From positions 1,888,561 to 1,952,560 of the forward strand of contig VWZL01000728.1 of assembly GCA_013396915.1 (NCBI GenBank): DNA of 64,000 nt, given 5' to 3'. Below, one piece after another: positions 12,301-23,200 of the stretch (its first letter is position 1; every line of letters starts with the position of its first letter). A model generated the notes under the pieces. That model was given only the letters and a program-made list of their open reading frames with translations. It ran no database searches and had not been told where the DNA came from. This stretch comes from Stercorarius parasiticus. Lineage: Eukaryota > Chordata > Aves > Charadriiformes > Stercorariidae. The translations under genes were made by a program, and so were the position numbers.

Positions 12301-13259
12301 AACATCTAATAACAGGGTTTTGAACCCCATGCACTAGAACATGTTTGCAGGTTTAGTGTCTGGCTGCAAAAGTGAGGTAGCACAAAGCGCAGCAGCCGGA
12401 GCTGGGGGCCTGGCTCCCCGTCACGTGGCTGCAGTTTTTGGCTGGTCTGTCTCCTTTGCCGAGGGAGTTTTGCATATGGAAAACTGGGAAGATGCAGGAA
12501 GACATTAAGGGCTGCTTGTATTTGAAGTCAGCAATATCACAGCGTGACTTTAAAGGGATTGCCATGGGTTAGACACAGCAGGGAACCGAGGACAACTTTC
12601 TGCCCCCTTTCCCCTCTGCTGCCCCACAGAAAAAGGGGGTAAAACAGGATTTGTCGGGGCAGCAGATGAACCAAAGCGCAGGAGTGATTTAAAGCACAGT
12701 GCATGAGGAAGAGACCACAAGGATTAAGGTGTCTCTGTCTCCTCTACATGAACGTCCCTGTAGCCTTTTCCCTGGAGCTGGGGATGGCCCAGGGAAGCCT
12801 TCCTCCCAGCTGGGACATGCTAGCATTGGGGTGGATTTGGGGGCAGCCCTGCTGTGGGTTCAGGGCTCCCCAGGAGCCCCGGATGTGTGCCGATGCTGTA
12901 AGCTGCCGGAGATAGATAGTTGGGTGCCCGGGTCCTTCCTGTCTCCAGCAAACCCCAGCGACAGCAGTTCCCCTGAGGCCAACAGGTTTCATCACATGTG
13001 TGAGGGCTCCCAGAGCTAGCAAGGTTCTTGGAGCTTCCTGAGATGAAACCCTGTGGGGATGCAGTGCAGATGGAAAGCCAACTAAGAAATTGATTAAATG
13101 CAGCTTACAGGTGGCATGGGGGAATGGTCATCACTGCAGAGGGGATGGGATACACTCCCCAGTTATTTCTCTGTCTTTCAAAAAATTCAGGGCACATGCT
13201 TGCCCCTGCTTGGTCCTGAGTGCCTGTAGTCCTGTCGGTGGTGTGGGCATCCCAGTGTA

Positions 13260-13290
13260 ACCTTCTCCCAGTGTTGTACTGGGAGAAGGT
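13260..13290. repeat. Perfect 13-bp inverted repeat with 5-base loop
   Basis: Arms ACCTTCTCCCAGT (13260-13272) and ACTGGGAGAAGGT (13278-13290) are exact reverse complements around the loop GTTGT. It lies outside any gene, about 1.1 kb upstream of CALHM2. Confidence 0.9.
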
Positions 13291-13495
13291 GCTGGAGGAA
13301 GCCACACAGGGCAAGGGCAGTGATGGGTACCTCTGGCACCGAGGCATGCAGGTCGAGGGGGTCAATTTCAGGCCAGCGATTAGAGGCTGAGCCAGGATTG
13401 CGGGCCAGGACAGCGAGTATGGTTATGTCAACCAGCTGTGGGAGAGAAAGAGATCATCCTGCCACACCTAATCCTAGCAAAAACTCCTACGTAAC

Positions 13496-13507
13496 TGCTG
13501 ACTCAGC
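13496..13507. promoter_or_regulatory. MARE-like site upstream of CALHM2
   Basis: TGCTGACTCAGC matches 12 of 13 positions of the TRE-type Maf recognition element. Large Maf, small Maf/CNC or AP-1 dimers could bind. It lies about 850 bases before the CALHM2 start; function is inferred from the motif alone. Confidence 0.35.
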
Positions 13508-13824
13508 TCTGTCGGCATTTGGTGATTGTATCCTGGGTCATCAAGATAAGCTTGGATTTGCCAGAAAGTAACTTGTCTTGCGGGTAGCAACAGCCCCTGA
13601 GCATCCCCTCGCCCCTGTCAGCAGAGGCTGTTCCTGCCCAGTCCTCTCCATCTCCCTGCCCCCAAACCTGCCAGGCCATCTCGCAGCACCTCTTGCTGCC
13701 TCCCTGACATACCTTTGCCTATTACCAAATATTAACTCATCAGGTCTAAAGAGGGAGTAAAACCCACAGACCTTGCAAGGGAGTGCAGCACCAGCACGCG
13801 TATGCCGGTGCGCCTGGGCTGGCG

Positions 13825-13834
13825 TGAGTCAGCA
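13825..13834. promoter_or_regulatory. NF-E2/ARE-like site upstream of CALHM2
   Basis: TGAGTCAGCA is the reverse complement of the NF-E2 core TGCTGACTCA. It lies about 520 bases before the CALHM2 start and 330 bases from the MARE-like site at 13496. Confidence 0.35.
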
Positions 13835-14353
13835 GCTGGGCTAGGGACGCATCCCAACGCCAGCACTCCGGTCCAGTTTCCCCAGTAACACGGCGTCCTC
13901 CTTTGTTGCAGGCTTGGGAGATGAGAGTGTCCGGCAGCGACGCTGACAGTAACTGCCTCTGTGGGAGGTGACTAGAACCGAAGAGAAGGAAAGGCGACGA
14001 ATGTGCAAATGACAGGGGCAGAGACAGCTGTCCCATCAGTAATCTTCACTGCAGAAACGCTTTTGGAGGGGTTATTGGGAAACTGAAATGACCGAGATTT
14101 CCCTTGCTGCTTAGCCTGAATCCTTCTTCATCCCCTTTTGAAGTATCCCTGGTATCAGCAACCAGCTACAGAGGCTGGGACACCACGCAGGAGGAAGGCC
14201 CAGCAGTGACAGTGTCGTGCTCCCGGAGCAGCCCTTTGGACATCAGCCGGCCCAAGGCCATTTCACCCCACCTCAGCGTGTCCCTCGTTGCTGGGAGGTG
14301 GGCCAGCACAGCCTCTCACTGCGGTACGTGCCTCCTCTTGACCCTGGGACGAG

Positions 14354-15396
14354 ATGGCCGCCCTCATCGCTGAGAACTTCCGCTTCCTCTCCTTGTTCTT
14401 CAAGAGCAAAGATGTGATGATCTTCAATGGTTTGGTGGCCCTGGGCACAGTGGGGAGTGAGGAGCTCTTCTCAGTCGTGGCCTTCAACTGCCCCTGCTCC
14501 CCTGCCCGGAACTACATCTACGGGCTGGCCGCCATCGGCGTCCCAGCCCTGGCCCTCTTTCTCATCGGCGTCATATGGAACAACCACACCTGGAACCTGG
14601 TGGCCGAGTGCCACAAGCGTGGCATCAGGAACTTCTCTGCCGCTGCCACCTTCCTCCTCTTTGGCTCCATCATGGGCCGGGCAGCCGTGGCGCCCGTCAC
14701 CTGGTCGGTCATCTCGCTGCTGCGTGGGGAAGCTTACATCTGCGCCCTCAGCGAGTTTGTCAAGCCATCCTCCCTGGACAAGTTCCCAGCCGATTATGGG
14801 GCCGATGTGCTGTCCAGGTTCCCCTGTAAAGACGTGCCAGCAAACCTCACCAAGTTCAGGGATGAGGTGACGCGGAGGCTGAGATACGAGTCCCAGGTAG
14901 GCACACCAGGCAGAGAGCCACACGGAATGGGTAAGGCCACCTTGCTGTGTCCTAACGCAGCCTCTCTCTTCTCTCTCAGCTCTTTGGCTGGCTGCTCATC
15001 GGCATCGTTGCAGTCCTGGTTTTCCTCACCAAGTGCCTGAAGCACTGCTGCTCGCCGCTGAGCTACCGGCAGGAGGCTTACTGGGCCCAGTACCGCTCCA
15101 ATGAGGATAAGCTCTTCCGACGCACGGCCGAGGTCCACTCCAGGATCCTGGCAGCCAAGAACGTGAAGCACTTCTTTGGCTTTGTAGCACTGGACAAAGA
15201 GGAGAAGGAGCTGGTGCAGGAGTTCCCAGTGGAGGGTGTCCAGCCCAGCCCCCAGTGGAATGCCATCACGGGCGTCTACATCTACCGAGAGAACAAGGGC
15301 TTCCCCCTCTACAGCCGGCTCCACAAATGGGCCAAAGGGGTGGAAGGGAATGGGCCAAGCCCAGAGGGCCATGAAATGCTCTTTTTGGCTTCCTAA
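14354..15396 (+). CDS. CALHM2: Calcium homeostasis modulator 2 (large-pore channel)
   Basis: Two coding exons, 14354-14896 and 14980-15396, join in phase 0 (RYESQ|LFGW) across an 83-base intron, giving 319 residues; human is 323. The first 34 residues (MAALIAENFRFLSLFFKSKD onward) match human exactly, which fixes the start. Four membrane segments are visible near residues 20-40, 54-75, 98-120 and 182-202. Cysteines of the CPC motif at 46-48 and downstream cysteines near residues 131 and 160 are the conserved disulfide set. The cytosolic half contains SYRQEAYWAQYRSNEDKLF and NAITGVYIYREN, family hallmarks. CALHM2 forms undecameric pores linked to ATP release from glia (family knowledge). The intron sits at the same place and phase as in CALHM1, so the cluster arose by duplication. 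Confidence 0.98.
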
Positions 15397-15959
15397 GACA
15401 GATGGGTGCTGGCAGCGGTTCCCTAGACTGCCTGGCAGGCCTACCAGTATCCATGCGTGGCTGAGGGATTCACTGGGAGTATTCCTCCCAGCAGGATTAC
15501 TTCTCTCAGTGGGTAAATAGGGATCAACAGCCTCAAGGTAGAGACTGATAAGCAATACACCGAGCTGGGGAACCCCTCCCATGGAGACAACTGTCTCATT
15601 GCTGCTCCCAGAGACCCAAGGGGAGCAAAGAGCAGATGCACACCTTACCTCCAGGCTGCCAGTGCATCCTGCCATCTAATGTACCAGCAGAAGCCTTGGG
15701 GAGCAAGAGGTGGGCACATTTCTAACCATGACTCCTGCAGTCCCACATGTCTCCCACACAGCAAGGTTAGCCCCAGCCATCCCGCACACCTGCTCGTTTT
15801 ATTGATATTGGTATCTTCTTACAGAGTCGTGCAGTGCCTGTTAAGCAGGCAGGTCCCAGAGCACTTTACAGTCTTCACAGCACAGGGAAAACAGGGAAGC
15901 AGTGGGTAAATTCCTGTGGCAAAGGGGATGCAATAGCACCTGGGAAGGAATGGATCAGT

Positions 15960-15965
15960 AATAAA
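15960..15965 (+). terminator. Poly(A) signal of CALHM2
   Basis: This is the first AATAAA after the CALHM2 stop, giving a 3' UTR near 590 bases. Another AATAAA is at 16951-16956. Confidence 0.55.
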
Positions 15966-18900
15966 GCGGCACACCAAATAACTGAGAGACTAAGGCAGGA
16001 GGAATCACCAACATTCCCGGTATTCAGAAAGACACTGTAATTGCCAAGTTGGAATTGGATAGAACACCAAACTCCCTTTGTTCTTATGAAGTGCCTGGCG
16101 ATGTCTAGTGACCCCAAATGGTCACAACCATGAGTTTATAAACCCAGAAGATGGCACCATCAGCAGAATAGCTTTTGGGCAAGGTGGCTTGGTGGAGGCT
16201 GAGAGGAAGCAGTACCCACAGTGAGGCACACCACTGTTTGCCGTTCATTACATTTCTCATCCAGCCGGCGGACGAGAGTCCTGCTTGTTTGGGTTGCAAG
16301 TTGCAGCAAGACCTCAACCACAATTAGTTTTACATATATGCATATATACGCACACACATATATATATAGTGTATATACAATATAATTGTAGCTAGTTAGC
16401 TGTATTAATGAAGCATCTTTCTTTGAGGGAAAGGGGATGAGAATGTTGCCAGACAAAAGACCACATTACATGCACCGATGTGCTGCACTGGGACTGCAGC
16501 CCTAAAGTGATGAGGGACAGTAGGAACAGGATGGGGGGGAGCAGCCCTCTCCCTACCCTTCTGCCACTGAATTTTCTTAAACTCTTTCCACTGCCTTAAA
16601 TGATCCCTGCAGCAGAAGGTCTCCTTTATGGACTCAGCCATACTTTGAGAAAGCAAAGCCAGAAAGGTGTAAAATTACTGCCCTCACCATGACGCTGTGC
16701 TGACTATGGCTTCAAGGCGGTTTTTCTGGCACTGCACAGTCCCTCTTCTCCTGGGGGTCAGCCCTACGCACCCAACACTGTTTCAAGAGTCAGCAGGACA
16801 ATGAAGTTTGGTTTTCCTACCCGTACTCTTTCTTTATAGGTACAACTTCCTTTTACAACACTGTGCTGTTTTCCAAAAAGCCTTAAGTTGTTCAAAAAAA
16901 TGACTGAAACCCATAGAACTCAAGAGGGGCTTACACACAAGGAGATTTGAAATAAATTATTAAATGAGAGTTATTTTTCATTGCCTTCTGAGTTTTTTTT
17001 CAGGGGGCACAAAAGGCATAATTTAACATTCTCTTTGAACTCAAGGGCTAGGAACTTATGTTTTCTTTCTATTAATCATTCAGATCCTCTCCTATTCAGA
17101 TGACCCCAGAATGTAAAGTTTTAAGGTATCATCACGTATTACAAGTTAGTAACACTGCTTTTTAGTTATTCTTGCAGTGAGTAGCCCAAATCTTGTACAT
17201 CAGGATACATAATTGCAGCAAAGGATAGAAAACGTATTTAGAAACCTTTTTACAAGTATGTCCCCTTGCAAGAAAGAGCTGGAGGGTATCCCCGCCCATA
17301 AAGAGGCTGGAACACTGCTTAAGGTGCAAGGCATCCCAGGATCCCTCTTCAGCTTCTCTATAGATTTGCATTTGTGGGAAGGCTTGGGTCCCAGCCTCAC
17401 CATCAACTAATCTGCAGGAACGATCAGATGCAAGCTAAATGAAATTGCATTAACTTGAGATGAAAGCGAGTTCGTTTGCATTTCTTCTCTTTGGCCCTGG
17501 AGTGCGAGCACGCAGAGACACACACCACCCCCGCACACAGGTCAGCAGATGCGAGGTAACTTGCTGAAACAAAGCAGCGTTCCTCTTACTTCCTTTACTT
17601 CCCTTGCCTTCCTCCTTGATAGTCCTAGTTGTTCCTTTGAACCACCTCCACTCCAATTCCTTCTCCTCCCCTTCCCTCCTTTGAAGGAAAGGGGCAAGAC
17701 ACGTAATGCTTGGGAATGGATTTGTTTATCCCAAGAATAATCCATGAGCACAAACCAGCTTTTGTTCTGTTTACCTCCCTTCTCCATTAACTCCAGCCAC
17801 TTTGCATGTGCTGGGATGGGCAAGGGGCTTGTCCAGCTTGTCCGTTTTTCCTCCCTCTTGTTGGAGAGGCATGTTTGAGTGGACAGCTGACAGTGAGGAG
17901 CGCAACAAGCCACTGCACTCAGAAATATTTGTTTGCAATTGTAAGGATTCTTTTTTCCCCCCTCTCCTCTTCCGCCCTAAGCATGGCCCTCACTGAGACA
18001 GTCCTGGGCTTCTGGCACTTGTAGCCCATCAGCACCCCCACAAATATCCCTGCTGTCCCCATCGCTCATCCTTCTCCAGTGACGATGCCGAGGTGAGGGA
18101 CATTAACCGATGTGGCTTTACACACCAGCACAAGCAACCAGGCTAGGCTTCTCACCAAAACGCCAAGAGGGAAATCGAGCTTCCAGGCATGCCAGATCAT
18201 GCAAGCTGTGAGCTCACACTCTCTGCTTTTCCTCCAGAAGCCGAAAACGCCATTGCAGAGCAGCCTACAGGTTGCCAGTTAAGGCACACTTCCCAGCAGC
18301 GAGATGGGTTCAAACCAGGCTCCTCCAGTATGGAGAATTACACACAGGTCTTTCATTTTCCCTGCAGACTACTGTAGAGACTATAATAGCCCCAGTAGTC
18401 AAGAAGAAACAATACCTCAAAGGGATCTTGGTTTCTATTGCAACGCTTATTTACGTATTCTATTATGTAACTAATTAATGCAAAAGAAAAAGCTACCATC
18501 ATTGCAGCTGTGTTCTTAAAGAAAAATAGCAGCTGCTACTGGAAGTTGCAAGCAGCTTCTTCCTCTAGAAGAGCATTAAGAAAAAGTGGAGTACAGTACC
18601 CTGCTCTCCCTGGGAGCAAGAAGTGAAATGACTTGTTTCTGGATCCCAATGGTCTTGGGAATGAATTAATTGCTGAATGCCTCGCCAACACTGGGCATTC
18701 ATAGAAGCAGAAGAGCTGAGTCCTGCAGAGCCCTGGGTCTGAGTTCGGTGTACCTATGATGAGTAAGACTCGTCAAGTTTGGCATTTCAAGGCTGGGCAC
18801 CCACTTGCTAGTGTCTACGTTGGATAATCACACCTGTTTGCACACCCAGCTTTTCCCCTTGCCTTCAGTTCTTCATCTGTAAAACATGTGGATGATCACA

Positions 18901-19299
18901 TCCACGTCTTACTGGAGGAGTTACAAGAATATGGGTCACAAGGCACCGACACCAGTGCCAGAGCCTACGTAAGTACCCAAGATACCTGGCTTTCTCCAAG
19001 CAGAAGGTTAGATTAGGATGACTTCTTTCCAGAACAAAACCCACTTTTTTTTCTTTGACTTCACTGATCTCTCTTAAGAGACAACCACCACCAAAAATCA
19101 CAATTTTTTCTGTTATCAATCCCTGGCAACTTGTTACGGCAGATGGTGTCCATCAGAAGATCCATCGCAACTGGATGCTGTGGGCTTTAAAGGCATATGC
19201 CCTTTCATCTGAAGAAGACAACAGCATTCTAGGCTGCATTAGGAAGAGCATTACCAGCAGGTCGAGGGAGGTCACCCTTCCCCTCTGCTCTGCAGTGGT
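15966..19299. other. CALHM2-PDCD11 spacer, no gene seen
   Basis: The two genes are convergent here. I see no supportable reading frame. An AT/AC dinucleotide patch is at 16331-16385; otherwise the DNA is unique. Confidence 0.6.
16331..16385. repeat. Imperfect AT/AC microsatellite
   Basis: About 55 bases alternate TA, CA and TG steps (TACATATATGCATATATACG, then CACACACATATATATATAG). Likely length-polymorphic. Confidence 0.85.
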
Positions 19300-19803
19300 G
19301 AGACATCAAGTACTGGGCTCCCTGGTACAGGAGAGATACAGGCTTACTGGAGCGAGTCCAGCAGAGGGACAGGAAAGTGATTATGGGACTGGAATATCCA
19401 TCATACAAGGAGAGGCTGAAAGAACTGCAGCTGCTCGGACTGAGGAGAAAGCTCAAGATGGATCTTATCCACATGTATAAATACCTGACACAAGGATGTA
19501 AAAAAAGTGGAACCAGACTCAGTGATGGGACGAGAGCAAATGGGCACAAACTGAAATATAAGACGTTCCATTTAAATGTAAGAAAACACTTTTTTTTTTT
19601 CTTTTTTTTTTTTTTTTTTACTGCAAATGCTGGAACAGTTTGCCCAGAGAGGTTGTAGAGTCTCCATCCTTGGAGAAATCAAAACCAAACTGGACGTGGT
19701 CCTGAATAATGTAGTCTAGCTGACCCTGGCTTTGAGCAGGGGTTTGAACCAGATGATCTGCAGAGGTCCCTTCCAACTTCAACTATGCCACAATTCTGTG
19801 TTG
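19300..19803 (+). mobile_element. CR1 LINE 3' fragment interrupted by a poly(T) run
   Basis: The order of CR1 blocks is clear: GGAGCGAGTCCAGCAGAGGG, then AAGGAGAGGCTGAAAGAACT, then GATGGGACGAGAGCAAATGGG, then CAGAGAGGTTGTAGAGTCTCC, ending with AGATGATCTGCAGAGGTCCC and an ATTCTGTG octamer. A 30-base T run broken by one C (19590-19619) sits where other copies have only CTTCTTTACT. It lies about 450 bases beyond the PDCD11 stop, antisense to PDCD11. Confidence 0.92.
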
Positions 19804-20256
19804 CTCTGCCAATTTCTAGGAGCACAAAGGCACTTGAGATAAATCTTTTAAAGTGTTAACTCAGCCAAAAAGCAAGAGAGTCTTCTCTGCCATCTTGACA
19901 GAGAGAGAAACATAAGACATCACTGTACTTAAAAATAGTGGGTCATAACTGCACTATTTCCCCGGAGAAGTATAACAGGTATGGCTGATGTTTGTATTGA
20001 TTATAAAACAGTCTATATTTAAAAATATGTCTTCAAAGTCATCAACAGACTAGGATTATTTGTAATGTCTGGAACAAAGCTGTAAACATTTATCAAATAT
20101 TTTCCTTTGATTGTTTGTTCTTTCTAGTTTGGTTTGGCCATAGACCAATACTCTCCTGAAAAACACTGTCCATGGACACTCATGGCAGAATTCCACACCT
20201 CTCAGTTCCCACACTGCAAGGAGAGTTGAGTCTCTCTGCTTTTACTTGCACCGTAC
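19804..20256 (-). other. PDCD11 3' UTR and downstream, end uncertain
   Basis: The stretch follows the PDCD11 stop on the minus strand. No canonical AATAAA or ATTAAA is visible on that strand before the CR1 copy. A GATAAA variant near 20090 is the best weak candidate, so the cleavage site cannot be placed. Confidence 0.45.
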
Positions 20257-23200
20257 TTAGGCGTCAGCAATGGAACTCTTGGTCTCCACATACTCAAGTG
20301 CTGCTCTTTTAACAGCCAGGACACTTTCTGCTGTACCAAATTTCTTCTCATAATCCAGGTAGCGTTTAAAGAAGAATTTCATCTTCTTTGGTGCCAAGCT
20401 CAGGTGTATGACCCTCTCAAAGATGTCCCTGCAAGAAACCAAAGTGATTCAGATCACTGTGGTGGTGACAGCACTCAATACAAGCCCTCTATCCTGCCTT
20501 TGAACAAAGCTCAGAAGGTCCGGGGAGACATTCAACCTGCTGCAAAGTGCTGGTGCTTGAAGAAAGAGCTTCCTGACAACTGGCCAAAACCTCGAAGTAG
20601 AAGCTTTCTATTTTCTTGCAGAACTCTAAGGCTGCTAGTCAACTTAAGCTAAGATCCAGTCACTGTATTTGACCCTGCGTTCATTAAGTGGATGCGGCTG
20701 GATACATACTGCAGGAAACTGGACTTCCTTTTGTCAACTCTCAGAAAAGAAAAATAACAGGAAAAAGAAAAAAGTTTCTCCATTTTTATGTCATAAGATG
20801 CACAAGGGCTTGATCTCGCCCTTCATATACAACAAGGCAATCCCTCCAGAGGGACAGATGAGCTTCAGTGCAAGTTCTCTAGTTTCTGTCATACAGGCAA
20901 TTGCTGACAAACCAGTGCCCCTCTGCCCTATGGATCAGCTTGGAGTCTCCTCCGGCCTGGCAAGGATAAGCACTTCCACACACCCCAGTTTTCTTTCTCT
21001 TTTGCTCTGCTCTGGGAAGCCCTATGCAACCTCGTGCTACAGGGTACCTCTGCTCTTTTCAGGTGTTGCTCCAAGCACTGTACTCTGCCCCTTCCCAGCC
21101 TGCTGTAGTGTAACTCACCGTACTTCCTTCTGGCTGCCATGTTTGATCATGATGTCCATGTAGATGGACCAGATGTCCGTCCGCTTGGGATAGGTGCTAA
21201 GGGTGCTCTCAAAGAGGGCTTTGGCATGTTCTGGGTCCCCAAAACGGAACTCTAGCTGTGCAAACCTTGAAATGACATCCACATCTGTAACAAGTAATGA
21301 CATGTTAGGGTATCACAGCAGCTCCCTTCCCTATGAACAAACACGAGTGATAATTACACAGAGACAGCACCATCTGTACCCAGAGACAAAAGGCTCTGTT
21401 GTAAAGTGGTTCTGGACCAAGGTGGGATCAGAGCGGGAGAGAGAAGGGTCACAGTTCACCTCCCATTTCAGCCCTCTGCAGGAGACTAAGTTTATTCTTA
21501 CATTCAAAATGCATCTTGCACCATCCACCGGCAGCCTCACAAACCTGGGACTGGACTAACTGAACTCTTCTAGAGGGCTATAAGACTCAAAGTCACCTTT
21601 GCTCTGGGTGCTTTGCTTTTGCCTGTCACAGCAAATTTTATTACAGGAAGATTTAGCATTGATATCCAGATTGAAATTTCCCCTCCCCGAGAGTCAAGGG
21701 CAGCATGTTCAGCATCAACTGGTTACATTTTTCACTTATCACAAACATTGTCACAGGCAGAGATATCAGAGAGCAGTCCAGCTACTGGAGACCTGTCAAC
21801 ACATGGTATGAGGAAGAGAGTGCTTACGTTCTTTCGTAGGCAAAGCCTTGAGAGCACGCTCCAAAAGCCTATGTGTAGCTTCAGTCTGGCCTTGCTTCAG
21901 GAGGAAAGAGGCGTATTTCAGCCACACAGATTTCTCCTGACGGAAACGCTTCAGCATTGTGTGGTACAATTCTTCCGCTTGCTGGAAGGGCAGACTTGGG
22001 TTAGATCACACAGATTCATAATAAAGCCTTGTAGCTTTAAAACTCTTACTCTTGGCCCAGGTATTTCCAAGCACTTATGACAGAAAAGCAAGTATCAATA
22101 GTTCCTTGTCTGCTGTCAATCATAACTATTAATCCCAGTTAGGAACAGGATAGGCCTAACATCTGATGGCTGGAAGCTTATACAGCCAGCATGCACTATC
22201 TTACCTTGTACTTCTCAGAATTGGCATAGATGTCACACAGATGCTGGAAGACTTTCAGAGGTTCGTTGTATTGAACAGCTCTCTCAAAGACCTTCATCAG
22301 TGACTCCTCAGTACCATACATGTTCTCCAAGTTCAGCAGAGCTACCCATACATTCAGCTTCTCCTGTTCTTCCCTTAAAGCAGATGTGAACAAGAATATT
22401 TAGCCTTTTACCAGTCTTGATCAGCTTTTTGCAAACCACCCTACAAAGACTCACTGACTTGTAGCCTGCCTGCAGGACAAAGGAAAGGGGCATACTGCTC
22501 ACTGAAACATCACTTCTGGAACACAGCACAGCAGTTGTTTCACACTACAACTTTTGATCACTGTTGTTTGTAATTAAAAACCCACAAGGATGATTCAAGA
22601 AAGCATAATATACTTAATCATGCTGTAGAAGTGATTTAATACACAAAGGTGCAGCCCTATGGGAAAAGCAACATGAGTTTTACAGTTTGTTTCATGTTTT
22701 GATTTAAGGGCAACATCACTGACAGCATTATGCTCTTCCAAATCCTTCTGACTGCTCAGAAGTATGCCTGTGCACTCAGGATTGACTGCACTCATGAGCT
22801 GCAGCAAGTCAGCTGCAAGCCAACTGTGGTGACTCAGTCCAGACCTTCAAAAGGACAGCTGACAATTGCTACCATTTAATCCTTTTGAGGTCACCAAAAC
22901 ACACACTGCCACTCCACACAGACATGCGCACACACTGATGAAGGTACCAACGCTCTTCTCACACAACTACCCCACCATGATTTATTCTTTGGGGCAAAGA
23001 AAGACAGAGCCCCATAATTACCTGAAGCAGATTGTTTTAAGCGCTCGCTCTGCCACAGCTCTGGCCTTCTCAATCTCAGTAGCCTGCAGGTGGAAAGCCA
23101 TGTACTGTAGCCAGAGGATAGAGCTGTTGGGACTGCTCAGCACCAGGCGGTCAAAGTCATCTGCTGACTGGGGCTGTCGACTGGGGTCCATGAGAGCTGC

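Larger units (their letters stand above)
9385..14353. other. CALHM1-CALHM2 spacer, no gene seen
   Basis: Five kilobases are GC-rich, especially 10800-11900, with long random open frames on both strands but no family signature or consistent splice pattern. There is a single ambiguous base at 12162 and a short tandem duplication (CATATCCTCTT twice) at 12203-12227. A perfect hairpin at 13260-13290 and two MARE/NF-E2-type motifs at 13496 and 13825 are listed separately. The CALHM2 promoter and leader should be in the last kilobase. Confidence 0.6.

Noticed and set aside
14794..15675. 293-codon open frame on the minus strand opposite CALHM2
   Set aside because: It is antisense to proven CALHM2 coding sequence, has no family resemblance, and its composition is the shadow of GC-rich codons.
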